Source: Lentisphaeria bacterium (GTDB lineage Bacteria > Verrucomicrobiota > Lentisphaeria > Victivallales > Victivallaceae). From it: DNA of 18,010 nt. The notes below the pieces were generated by a model that made no database searches, was not told the DNA's origin, and saw only the letters and a list, made by a program, of their open reading frames with translations. Positions 7,040 through 14,202 of this stretch are shown here, piece after piece (positions within the stretch are counted from its first letter, which is position 1; each line of letters starts with the position of its first letter). The position numbers and the translations under genes were made by a program. Where the stretch lies: NCBI GenBank assembly GCA_900768515.1, contig CAAGDG010000179.1, positions 1 through 18,010 on the forward strand, read 5' to 3'.

Positions 7040-9081
7040 CGCAGAAGCACCATTCCGTCCCGGGGGATCTCCACGGTGACGCTCCCGGCATCCTCACGGA
7101 CTTCGGCCGCGCCGAGCGCGTCAAATCCGGTGTATTTTCCGCCGGGAACCTTCACGGTTGCGGTGAGCCGGTCGCGATGGCTCTGGGTCAGGAGGACTCC
7201 GGCGCGGTTTCCGGCGCGGAAGAGTGCGTAATCGGGTTCCCGGCTGTCGCACCAGACCCCGTCGGTGTCGCGGAAGAGACCGTCGAAGAGAAGGTCGCGG
7301 TTGCGACGGCGGAAGTCGTTGACTTGTGTCAGGTACGCTTTGTAGCGGGGCGTCGCGTCGATCAGCGCCCGGCAGCGGTAGATTTCGACGTCGCTGCGGA
7401 GGCCGAGCCGGACGGCGTGGTTGACGCGCCATTCGATCTCCTGATCGTCCTGGATGTTGCGGTCGGTCGTGATCTGCTCCGGAAACAGGTAGCGGACAAA
7501 TTCGGGGAATCCCAGCCATTGCGGCCGTTCCCCCCGTTCGCGCCAGCCGGGGTTGGCGATTTCGGTTCCGCCGGTGATGCTGTGGATATAGTCGACGTGC
7601 TGGGAGGTCAGATCGTTGTTCCATTCGATTCCGAAGCTCATCTCCGGACGGCGGCTTTTGATGTATTCGCGCAGCTCTCCGAGCAGTTCGGCTTTGGCGC
7701 GCATGACCTCCATGAAAGGAACCCGGTGGCCGTGCGACGGGTCGCTGCAGGGGGTGCTCAGATATCCCATCTGGTCGAAAAAGACGCCGGCGCAGCCGAG
7801 TTCGATCGCAAAATCGGCCAGCTGCTTCAGACGGGCATGCCACTGTTCGCAGGCGGGACAGGCGGTGACGAACACCTTGTTGCCGAACTGGCGCAGCGCG
7901 GTGCCGTCTCCGCCGAAGCGGTAGAACTCCCGGTGTTCCTGGCCGGAGGGAAGCTTCGTGGAGAGCTTTCTCCCCTCCGACTGGTAGAACTCCGTCGCGG
8001 TGTCGATCAACTGACCGTTGAAGTAGAGGATCACCTTGCCGCCACCCTGCTGGAATGCCGCGATCTGGCGTTTGAGCTCTTCACTGCCGCCCTGGGCGGG
8101 ATCGCAATGGTATTCGGGATATCCGGCGTCGTGTCCGGCCTCGTGCCAGCCGAAGAGGAACAGCGTGTCGATTCCCGCCGCCAGTCCGGAGGCGAGGATG
8201 CGCGGCAGCTCCCGGTAGTGGAAGAGGGTTTCCCCGTACTGGTGGCGCATGATCAGCCGGTGCCAGCCGGTGAGGGCGCGGACCGATTCCGGCTTTTCCG
8301 GAATTTTCATCCAGGTGTCGCACCAGCGGCGGTAGTGGTCGGCGGCGCGGTGCCAGGATCCGGAGACCGGGGCGACCCGGTAGCCGGTGATTCTGCAGCT
8401 TTCCCCGGGGTTCAGGAAGGGATATTTGACCAGGGTGGCGTCGACGGCCTCTTTCCGTTTGCGGAGCAGGTGGAGCGTGTAGGGGAAGGCCGGATCGCAG
8501 CTGGCGATGTAGAGGCTCTGTTCCGGTTCCGTGATCAGGTAGCAGTTGACCGAAGAGAGTCCGGGGTAGAGGGTGGAACATTCGACCGCCTTGTTGTCCT
8601 TCGCCATGTAATTCGAGTGGCAGGATGCAATTTTGCGGAGAAGATCCGGATGGTGCTGACCGCCGTTCGCCCCCCAGATCAATCCGGTTTCCGGGCGGCA
8701 CTGAAGGTTGCCGAGCAGCGGAAACTGAAATTCCCGGAGCACCTCGCCGGGATTGTCCCCGGTGTGGCGGAGCTCCGCGTCGAACTCCAGTTCATCCGCT
8801 GCGAGCCGGATTTCGACGTCGACTTCGAAGTGCGCCTCTCCCGAGGCGGCCCGCGGCCGCGTGTAGTGCAGCATGAGCCGGTCCGGTCCGGGTTGCGAGA
8901 TTGCGATTGCGCAGGTGTCGGCGCAGACCTCCTCCTCCAGTTGTGCTCCGTTCTGACGGATGATTCTCCAGAGAGAGCATCCTCCGGCGTACTCCCGGCC
9001 GGTTTCCGCATTGGCGAGCGAGACGACTTTCCCGGCATCGTCGAGGCGGAACCGGATCCGGTTGTTTTCAAGTGTGTACAT
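7027..9081 (-). CDS. DUF6259-like candidate cytoplasmic glycoside hydrolase
   Basis: This 684-residue protein has no signal peptide and is probably cytoplasmic. I recognise it as resembling DUF6259 proteins, common in Lentisphaerota and gut Bacteroidota, and infer a glycosidase fold. Residues 1 to about 265 look like a beta-sandwich with alternating short strands. A TIM-barrel-like region follows with FLFGWHEAGHDAGYPEY (308-324), a GGSEELKRQI helix, LYFNGQLID (352-360), AGVFFDQMGY with Asp436 and FGIEWNND with Glu486. A small beta domain ends the protein. Asp436 and Glu486 lie at strand ends typical of retaining-glycosidase catalytic residues, but their roles are inference. CAGGAG at 9088-9093 is 6 bases before the ATG, and the upstream stop touches it directly (TAAATG), indicating coupled translation. 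It probably processes sugars released by the secreted hydrolase. The substrate is unknown. Confidence 0.7.
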   Translation of the reverse strand: MYTLENNRIRFRLDDAGKVVSLANAETGREYAGGCSLWRIIRQNGAQLEEEVCADTCAIAISQPGPDRLMLHYTRPRAASGEAHFEVDVEIRLAADELEFDAELRHTGDNPGEVLREFQFPLLGNLQCRPETGLIWGANGGQHHPDLLRKIASCHSNYMAKDNKAVECSTLYPGLSSVNCYLITEPEQSLYIASCDPAFPYTLHLLRKRKEAVDATLVKYPFLNPGESCRITGYRVAPVSGSWHRAADHYRRWCDTWMKIPEKPESVRALTGWHRLIMRHQYGETLFHYRELPRILASGLAAGIDTLFLFGWHEAGHDAGYPEYHCDPAQGGSEELKRQIAAFQQGGGKVILYFNGQLIDTATEFYQSEGRKLSTKLPSGQEHREFYRFGGDGTALRQFGNKVFVTACPACEQWHARLKQLADFAIELGCAGVFFDQMGYLSTPCSDPSHGHRVPFMEVMRAKAELLGELREYIKSRRPEMSFGIEWNNDLTSQHVDYIHSITGGTEIANPGWRERGERPQWLGFPEFVRYLFPEQITTDRNIQDDQEIEWRVNHAVRLGLRSDVEIYRCRALIDATPRYKAYLTQVNDFRRRNRDLLFDGLFRDTDGVWCDSREPDYALFRAGNRAGVLLTQSHRDRLTATVKVPGGKYTGFDALGAAEVREDAGSVTVEIPRDGMVLLRYDC

Positions 9082-12000
9082 TTATTGCTCCTGTTTCTGT
9101 GGGACTACGTTATTGGGCTGCTTTCGGGTAATGAAATAGGCCATGACACCTTGTGGAAACGCATCGTTGGCGGCGGTGAAGCGCAGTTTCCCCCCTGTGA
9201 ATTCCGAGGGGACCGTGCCGCGTTCGGTTCCGTCCGGCGAGAGCGCGACCACGTGCCATGCTCCCGGCGGGAGCGTTCCAATCTCAATTTGCGCAGAGCC
9301 GCGCTGAAGCAGGACCGGGAGGGTCCCCCAGCTTTCGAGAATCCGTTCCTTCCGGTCTCGGAACCGCATGCCGGTATTTCCGGTCCGGGTCAGCTGGAAA
9401 AGCAGCAGGTCGCCGCCGGCCGTGATCGGTTGCTTCTCCTTTGAGATCAGGGCGACGGTCTGGGCGACGGTGGCGCCGGAGACCCGGAGCAGCCTGCCGG
9501 CAGCGTCTCCGGCGGGAAGGACCAGCACTTCGGAGCGGGGCGTCAGACAACGGAAGTGGCCGCTCTTTCCGTCGATTTCGATTTCACCGGTGTCGGTCAC
9601 GGCGCGTTTCTCATCCGCCGCCTGCCGGATTTCCGCGCGTTCGGTTTGGGAGAGTCCGCGATACCAGTCTCCGACCGGGAGCGCCTGGACGCCGGGCACC
9701 TGTTTCCCTGCGGTCAGCGTTCCGATCCGGTGAAAGAGGCCGAGCCGGTTGAAATCGGTCGGGTAGTCGGTGGTCCCCCAGTCGAGGTTCGGGAGTTTGC
9801 TGATCAGGGCATCGTCGACGGTGAAGGCGATGGCCTCCCGGCCCGGCGCGACATCTCCCCGCACGAACAGGGCGTGGACAATCCGTTCGGAGAGCAGCTC
9901 CTGCGGATCGTTGGCGATGTCGAATCCCCCCGGCGCCCGTCCCTTACCTGCCGGCTGAGGACGGGCGTGGCTCCAGGCGAAACGGTAGAGCCCGTTCCAC
10001 TCCTGGAATCCGGCCCAGGCTCCCGCCAGCGGACCGGACTCCCGGCGGAACCGGTTGGGATTGCAGTAGTTGTATTCCGTTACGGTGAAAGGTTTCCCGA
10101 AGATGCGCGTCGGCATCATTGCGCGGGGAAACTCCGCCATCCGGGCGAGGGCGGAACGCTGATGGTAGCGACTCGGCAGTCTCCAGCGCTGCTCGACGAA
10201 TTCCGGGTGGTCCCAGTACTGGTGGTTGTCGACGAAGTCGAGTCTCTCCCGGAGAGGCTGCATCGTGAACTTGTTTACGTAGTTGTGGTCGGTGATCAGC
10301 GTCCGGACCCCGAGCTCTTCGCGGAGGAAGCGGATCTGCTCATCCATTCGCGCTCCCTCAAGCTCGTTCAGAAAACGGATGAATTCGCCGTTGCGCGCCT
10401 TGATCCGCTCAGGAGTGTCGAGTCCGCGTTCCTTGAGGTACTGGACATACCGTTTCTCGAAAAGCGGGGCAAGTTCCGGGTAGAGGCGGTTCCATTCGAC
10501 CACCAGCGTCTGCTCGTTGATCAGGTTGAAGCTGTAGAGCGCCGGATCCTCCCCCCAGGTCAACCCGGTGTAGGGGTTGCGGTGGGTGAGCAGCTGCCGG
10601 ACAAACGCCTTCCAGGTCCGCATTGCCGACGGACTGATCGAGAGCAGCATTTTCAACTCATATCCCCGGAAAGCCGGAATCTCCTCGACCTTGTCGCCCG
10701 GGCGGATCGCCCGGCTGGCGTAGAGATCAAGACAGCAGTAGATGCCGCGCTCCTTGAGCCGGGCGAAGAGGTAGTCGAGCTGGTCGAGCCGGGCCGGGTC
10801 GAAGGTTGTGGAATTTTCCGCTTTCGGGTCGAGCAGGTCGTTTTCGAAGTGGTGGAACCGCACCGAGTTGTAGCCGTTGACCGCCAGATAATCGACCAGC
10901 CGGTCGACCTCGGCCTTGTCGAGGTAGTTGCAGTTCCCAACCAGATTGATTCCAAGGAAGCGGATGGTTTTACCGGGCCGCTTCTCGAATCCGAATGCTC
11001 CGGAGGGCGTGCAGATCACCCTGCCGAACTTTCCGGCGGGAGCTTCGAGTGTATCGGAGAGGTCGAGGGGGGATCCGGCGGCGATCCGTTCGAAGGGGGC
11101 CAGCGGCAGATACTCTTTGCCGGCCTGAAGCGTCACCTTCTCCTCCGGAGCTGGGGCGAGCCGGAGTCCGCCGTTTCCGAATGAAATCCCGGCCAGCAGC
11201 CAGACCTGTCCCGAGGAGTTCAAGAAGGTGAGTTTGACCGGATCCTGCCGGTCGAGCCGGAAGCAGGAGAGGTAGAGTCCGACTTCCGCCCGGGCGTTTT
11301 CCGTCTCCCAGGCCACCGCTGCGTTCTGGAGTCCCTGCGGTCCCCACCAGTTGCCCACATCACGGCCGTCGACGACCTTCAGCTCCTGGGTGGAACCGTC
11401 GGCGTAGCTGATCCGGATCGTGGCGACGGTCTTGTCGGAGGTGGTTCCGGTCCAGGCCGCCGCATGCAGCAGATAGAGGTTTCTTGCGTACTCCGGCGGT
11501 ACGGAAACGGGTTGTTCCGCCTCCCGGAGCGAGTCCGGCCGGCGCCCGGAGAGTACCAGACAGCCGTTCCCGGAGGTGGGAATGTCGAACGCGACGTTCC
11601 GGAATTTCCGGGGGGCCGATTCGAAGGCGCGCAGATCGTTTTCCGGTCCCTGATCGGTCCAGCCGCCCTTGCCGTCTCCGGGCTGCTCGTCCCGGAAGGC
11701 GCGGTTGGCGACGGTGAGACGGACCGGGAAGGTTTTCAGCTCCTCCGGTGTGATGGGGTGATCCGGCGAGCCGCGGAAGGAGAGTTCCCAGCTTTTGACC
11801 GGCGTGTTGAGCGGATCCCGGAAGATCCGTACCGAGAAACTGTCACTCTTGTAGCGCCGGTTGTCCTGCACGATCACCTGAAAGTCGCCGTCGAAACGGC
11901 AGCTTCCCCCCTCCCAGAAAAGTTCCAGATGACTGGCCGGTCCGCCGAAAAGCGAGAGCCGCTGGTACTCCGCCGGCAAAGATATTGCCTTTCCGTCGAC

Positions 12001-12402
12001 GTGGATGGCGAGGTTCGGCGTGTCGCAGGGAAAATGGGTGGTCAGAATCAACGTCGCGGTGGGAATCGGCTCCGGAACGGAGATCGAGGCGCGGTAGTGG
12101 AACGTCCCTCCCGGTCCCTGTTGAATCTCCTCCCGGAGCGGAACTGTCTTGCCGTCGGCAAGTTTCCACTGCGCTTCCAGCTGGAAACGTTCTGCGGTTT
12201 TCTCCCGGGAGGTTGCCGAAATGGTCCGTTCTGACTGTTCAGAACCCTGCCAGCGGGGATTGTAGTGGCAGAGCCGGAATTGCTGTTTCCCGATTCGGAA
12301 GGAACCGTCATCTTCCGGAACCGCTTCCCACGGCGCGGCAACGGCTCCGATCGCGGCGCCGAACATGATTGTGAATACAAAGGACTTCCAACACAAAGAC
12401 AT
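9082..12402 (-). CDS. Secreted multi-domain glycoside hydrolase, GH5-like (clan GH-A)
   Basis: This 1106-residue protein is predicted to be exported. Residues 1-23 form a signal peptide with a hydrophobic core and an AVAA end. Residues from about 24 to 470 are beta-rich and look like carbohydrate-binding or jelly-roll modules, including DVGNWWGPQ near residue 350. A clan GH-A TIM barrel begins near residue 478 (RFLGINLVGN), with NSVRFHHFE as an early barrel strand. The candidate acid/base is Glu630 in FNLINEQ and the candidate nucleophile Glu776 in FTVTEYNY. A further beta-rich tail of about 280 residues closes the protein. GGGAG at 12409-12413 is 6 bases before the ATG at 12402; a TTG at 12432 would also open the frame but would overlap the previous gene. 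The gene lies 26 bases after the pseudopilin and directly abuts the DUF6259-like gene. The glycan substrate cannot be named. Confidence 0.8.
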   Translation of the reverse strand: MSLCWKSFVFTIMFGAAIGAVAAPWEAVPEDDGSFRIGKQQFRLCHYNPRWQGSEQSERTISATSREKTAERFQLEAQWKLADGKTVPLREEIQQGPGGTFHYRASISVPEPIPTATLILTTHFPCDTPNLAIHVDGKAISLPAEYQRLSLFGGPASHLELFWEGGSCRFDGDFQVIVQDNRRYKSDSFSVRIFRDPLNTPVKSWELSFRGSPDHPITPEELKTFPVRLTVANRAFRDEQPGDGKGGWTDQGPENDLRAFESAPRKFRNVAFDIPTSGNGCLVLSGRRPDSLREAEQPVSVPPEYARNLYLLHAAAWTGTTSDKTVATIRISYADGSTQELKVVDGRDVGNWWGPQGLQNAAVAWETENARAEVGLYLSCFRLDRQDPVKLTFLNSSGQVWLLAGISFGNGGLRLAPAPEEKVTLQAGKEYLPLAPFERIAAGSPLDLSDTLEAPAGKFGRVICTPSGAFGFEKRPGKTIRFLGINLVGNCNYLDKAEVDRLVDYLAVNGYNSVRFHHFENDLLDPKAENSTTFDPARLDQLDYLFARLKERGIYCCLDLYASRAIRPGDKVEEIPAFRGYELKMLLSISPSAMRTWKAFVRQLLTHRNPYTGLTWGEDPALYSFNLINEQTLVVEWNRLYPELAPLFEKRYVQYLKERGLDTPERIKARNGEFIRFLNELEGARMDEQIRFLREELGVRTLITDHNYVNKFTMQPLRERLDFVDNHQYWDHPEFVEQRWRLPSRYHQRSALARMAEFPRAMMPTRIFGKPFTVTEYNYCNPNRFRRESGPLAGAWAGFQEWNGLYRFAWSHARPQPAGKGRAPGGFDIANDPQELLSERIVHALFVRGDVAPGREAIAFTVDDALISKLPNLDWGTTDYPTDFNRLGLFHRIGTLTAGKQVPGVQALPVGDWYRGLSQTERAEIRQAADEKRAVTDTGEIEIDGKSGHFRCLTPRSEVLVLPAGDAAGRLLRVSGATVAQTVALISKEKQPITAGGDLLLFQLTRTGNTGMRFRDRKERILESWGTLPVLLQRGSAQIEIGTLPPGAWHVVALSPDGTERGTVPSEFTGGKLRFTAANDAFPQGVMAYFITRKQPNNVVPQKQEQ

Positions 12403-12408
12403 CTTATT

Positions 12409-12413
12409 CTCCC
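12409..12413 (-). promoter_or_regulatory. Shine-Dalgarno GGGAG that fixes the hydrolase start
   Basis: The minus-strand GGGAG lies 6 bases before the ATG at 12402. That start puts the hydrophobic signal peptide right at the N terminus. The in-frame TTG at 12432 has no such site and would add ten polar residues before the signal. Confidence 0.75.
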
Positions 12414-12428
12414 GATTGCTGGTTTGGT

Positions 12429-13211
12429 TCAATTCAGTTTAACGCCGTCCGGCGTGTAGACGGAGCTGAATTTGAGCTTGACGGTCAAATCGGCGCGGCT
12501 GTTGCTCCGGGCGGCGCCGTCCCCCATCAGCGTATTGCAGTTGTTGCTGTGGCGGAGCACCGCTTCGCCGTCGGAGCTGGCCAGACGGTTCAGCTGCGCT
12601 TTGATCGTGGTCGAAACGTAGATGCTGTCGGCAAGTATGGCCGTGTCGGAAGGGGAACCCTTCGGCATATAGGCGGTTCCGGTCTGGCCGATTTTGCTCC
12701 GGTTGGCCGGCTGCCGGCTGCTCCAGATTCCGGTCAGATAGGGATTCATTCCGTAGACCTCCTGCTGCGTGGCGGGGAGTTTTCCGCTGAAGGGCAGGGT
12801 CGGACAGCGGAACTGCTGAAAATATTTCGCTCGTTCCGCCTGGGTCCCGGTGGTGATTCCGCTCTCGTTGCCGGGGTTGGCATAGACATTCAGCCGCGCC
12901 GCCCAGTTGTAGTCGGGAGTCCAGGCGGTCGGGGTGTTCGGACACTCCGGAGAGGGGAGAAAATCACCGTTGTCGTCGGCGTACATGTGCATGTGCAGAC
13001 CCAGCTGCTTGAGGTTGTTGACGCAGGTGATGGCTTGCGCTTTCGCCCGCGCCTGGTTCAGTGCCGGAAGCAGCATGGCGGCGAGAATGGCGATGATCGC
13101 GATAACCACCAGAAGTTCGATCAGGGTGAAGTTTTTCCGGGTTTTCACAAGGCGGCTTCCGGAATCTGAGAGAGAAACGTCGGGGATTCGGCACAATGGA
13201 GATTGTTTCAT
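12429..13211 (-). CDS. Pseudopilin-like protein with prepilin N terminus and H-X9-DG motif
   Basis: This 260-residue protein has a type IV prepilin-like leader and a hydrophobic helix, FTLIELLVVIAIIAI, starting at residue 28, with the conserved Glu five residues into it. ARAKAQAITCVNNLKQLG follows, as in DUF1559-type pseudopilins of Planctomycetes and Lentisphaerae. Near the C terminus, His221 is followed by nine residues and Asp231-Gly232, an exact match to the H-X9-DG prepilin-processing-associated motif. The residue before the Phe is Asn, not the usual Gly, so processing may differ from a classical PilD site. The protein is expected to be anchored in the inner membrane or assembled into a surface structure; its function is unknown. 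It lies 38 bases after iclR and 26 bases before the hydrolase. A start at the GTG for residue 22 would give a shorter leader and cannot be excluded. Confidence 0.85.
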   Translation of the reverse strand: MKQSPLCRIPDVSLSDSGSRLVKTRKNFTLIELLVVIAIIAILAAMLLPALNQARAKAQAITCVNNLKQLGLHMHMYADDNGDFLPSPECPNTPTAWTPDYNWAARLNVYANPGNESGITTGTQAERAKYFQQFRCPTLPFSGKLPATQQEVYGMNPYLTGIWSSRQPANRSKIGQTGTAYMPKGSPSDTAILADSIYVSTTIKAQLNRLASSDGEAVLRHSNNCNTLMGDGAARSNSRADLTVKLKFSSVYTPDGVKLN

Positions 13212-13249
13212 TTACGCATCCTTTCCTCTGAATTGCTTTCGACTGTTGT

Positions 13250-14026
13250 TCAGCCGGTGATTTTCGTCCGGGGATTGCTGCGCGACAACGTCTCCGCCAG
13301 CAGCGTGATGGCGCCGGTGAAACGCCGCCACGCTTCGGGAGACACTCCTCCGGGATGGCTCGCTCCCACCGCGCCCAGAAATTTCCGGTTCCGGATCACC
13401 GGCCGCGCGTAGATATGGAACGGAAATCCCTGCGAATAGTGTTCCGCTTCCGCGAATCCCTGCTGCCGTATCTTGGACAGTTCCCGGTCCAGCGCTTCTC
13501 TGCCGCCAGTCGCTTCATCCCAGTGATGAGCCCAGACATTCGGATCGGGCAGCCCGACGGTTTCGATGATCTGATCCAGCTCCTCCTCAGGGGTGTAGGC
13601 GAGCAGCACCCGGCCGGTGACCGTGCAGTAGAGGTCGTCGATCCGGTAGGAGGTCGTATCGACATAGAATGTCGGATTGTAATTGGCGTGGCAGAGAATG
13701 GTGCGCCAGTGGCGATGGCGGCAGGAGAAGAGGACCGACTGTCCGAGCCGCCGTGCCGTGTTGTCGATCAGCGGCTGGGCGAAGGCGCAGAATCTTTCCC
13801 GGCGGTGGTCGCAGCGGAAAATCCGGAAGGGGATCGGTCCCGGACGGTAGCCCTTGCGCGGAGCGATCTGTTCCAGATAGCCGAGTTCAGTCAATTCCCG
13901 GAGCAGCCGTACCGCGGTCGGCTGGGGAAGTTTCAGTTCCCGGACCAGTTCCGCAGGCAGCACCGGATGGTCCTGCTGGGTCACATATTCGAATACCCCG
14001 AACGTTTTTTGAAGAACCTTGATCAT
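13250..14026 (-). CDS. IclR family transcriptional regulator
   Basis: This 258-residue cytoplasmic DNA-binding protein has the two-part IclR layout. Residues 1-60 form a winged helix-turn-helix, with the recognition region LPQPTAVRLLRELTELGYLE (33-52). A linker and an effector-binding domain follow (about 75-245), with RIDDLYCTVTGRVLLAYTPEEEL (128-150) and HIYARPVIRNRKFLGAVGAS as typical conserved blocks. IclR proteins act as repressors or activators that respond to small metabolites, often sugar breakdown products. The gene heads a run of four same-strand genes leading to two hydrolases, so local control of that cassette and of itself is a reasonable inference. The ATG at 14026 has only a weak ribosome-binding site (GCGGAA). 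A near-consensus promoter lies about 50 bases upstream. The ligand is unknown. Confidence 0.9.
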   Translation of the reverse strand: MIKVLQKTFGVFEYVTQQDHPVLPAELVRELKLPQPTAVRLLRELTELGYLEQIAPRKGYRPGPIPFRIFRCDHRRERFCAFAQPLIDNTARRLGQSVLFSCRHRHWRTILCHANYNPTFYVDTTSYRIDDLYCTVTGRVLLAYTPEEELDQIIETVGLPDPNVWAHHWDEATGGREALDRELSKIRQQGFAEAEHYSQGFPFHIYARPVIRNRKFLGAVGASHPGGVSPEAWRRFTGAITLLAETLSRSNPRTKITG

Positions 14027-14036
14027 TTTTCCGCGT

Positions 14037-14060
14037 AATTTACAATGTGGATTATCATTT
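14037..14060 (-). promoter_or_regulatory. Possible operator: imperfect inverted repeat in the iclR leader
   Basis: Arms 14037-14046 and 14051-14060 match as an inverted repeat at 7 of 10 positions around a 4-base centre. The site lies between the predicted transcription start and the iclR start codon, where an autorepressor could bind. The region is AT-rich, so chance similarity is possible. Confidence 0.3.
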
Positions 14061-14072
14061 CATCCTATTGAT

Positions 14073-14101
14073 ATTATGCGGGATCCGGGAGGCGAAGTCA
14101 A
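14073..14101 (-). promoter_or_regulatory. Sigma-70-type promoter for iclR and downstream genes
   Basis: On the minus strand, TTGACT (14101-14096) and CATAAT (14078-14073) are separated by exactly 17 bases. Each hexamer has one mismatch to consensus. Transcription would start near 14066, leaving a leader of about 40 bases before the iclR ATG at 14026. This is the clearest promoter in the window. It lies in an AT-rich gap downstream of the murC terminator and so is insulated from the envelope gene unit. Confidence 0.75.
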
Positions 14102-14147
14102 GGTGCAAAACAGCAGGAAAAATCGAAAAGTCCCGAAAAAATTCAGA

Positions 14148-14168
14148 GAAATTCACATGGTGAATTTC
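14148..14168 (-). terminator. Terminator candidate after murC
   Basis: A perfect 9-bp inverted repeat (arms 14148-14156 and 14160-14168, 3-base loop) lies about 35 bases after the murC stop. Reading the minus strand, a run of six Ts follows 6 bases past the stem, with more T-rich sequence beyond. The stem is AT-rich and so weak for a terminator. It could instead be a protein-binding site upstream of the iclR promoter. Confidence 0.5.
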
Positions 14169-14202
14169 GAACCTCCCGTGGAAAATCCGAAACCGCGAAA
14201 GG

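Noticed and set aside
7177..9444. 755-residue plus-strand frame opposite the DUF6259-like gene
   Set aside because: It spans the boundary of two real minus-strand genes, has no domain signature, and resembles the other shadow frames.
9556..11184. 542-residue plus-strand frame opposite the secreted hydrolase
   Set aside because: Shadow of the coding strand; no motif, signal or ribosome-binding site.
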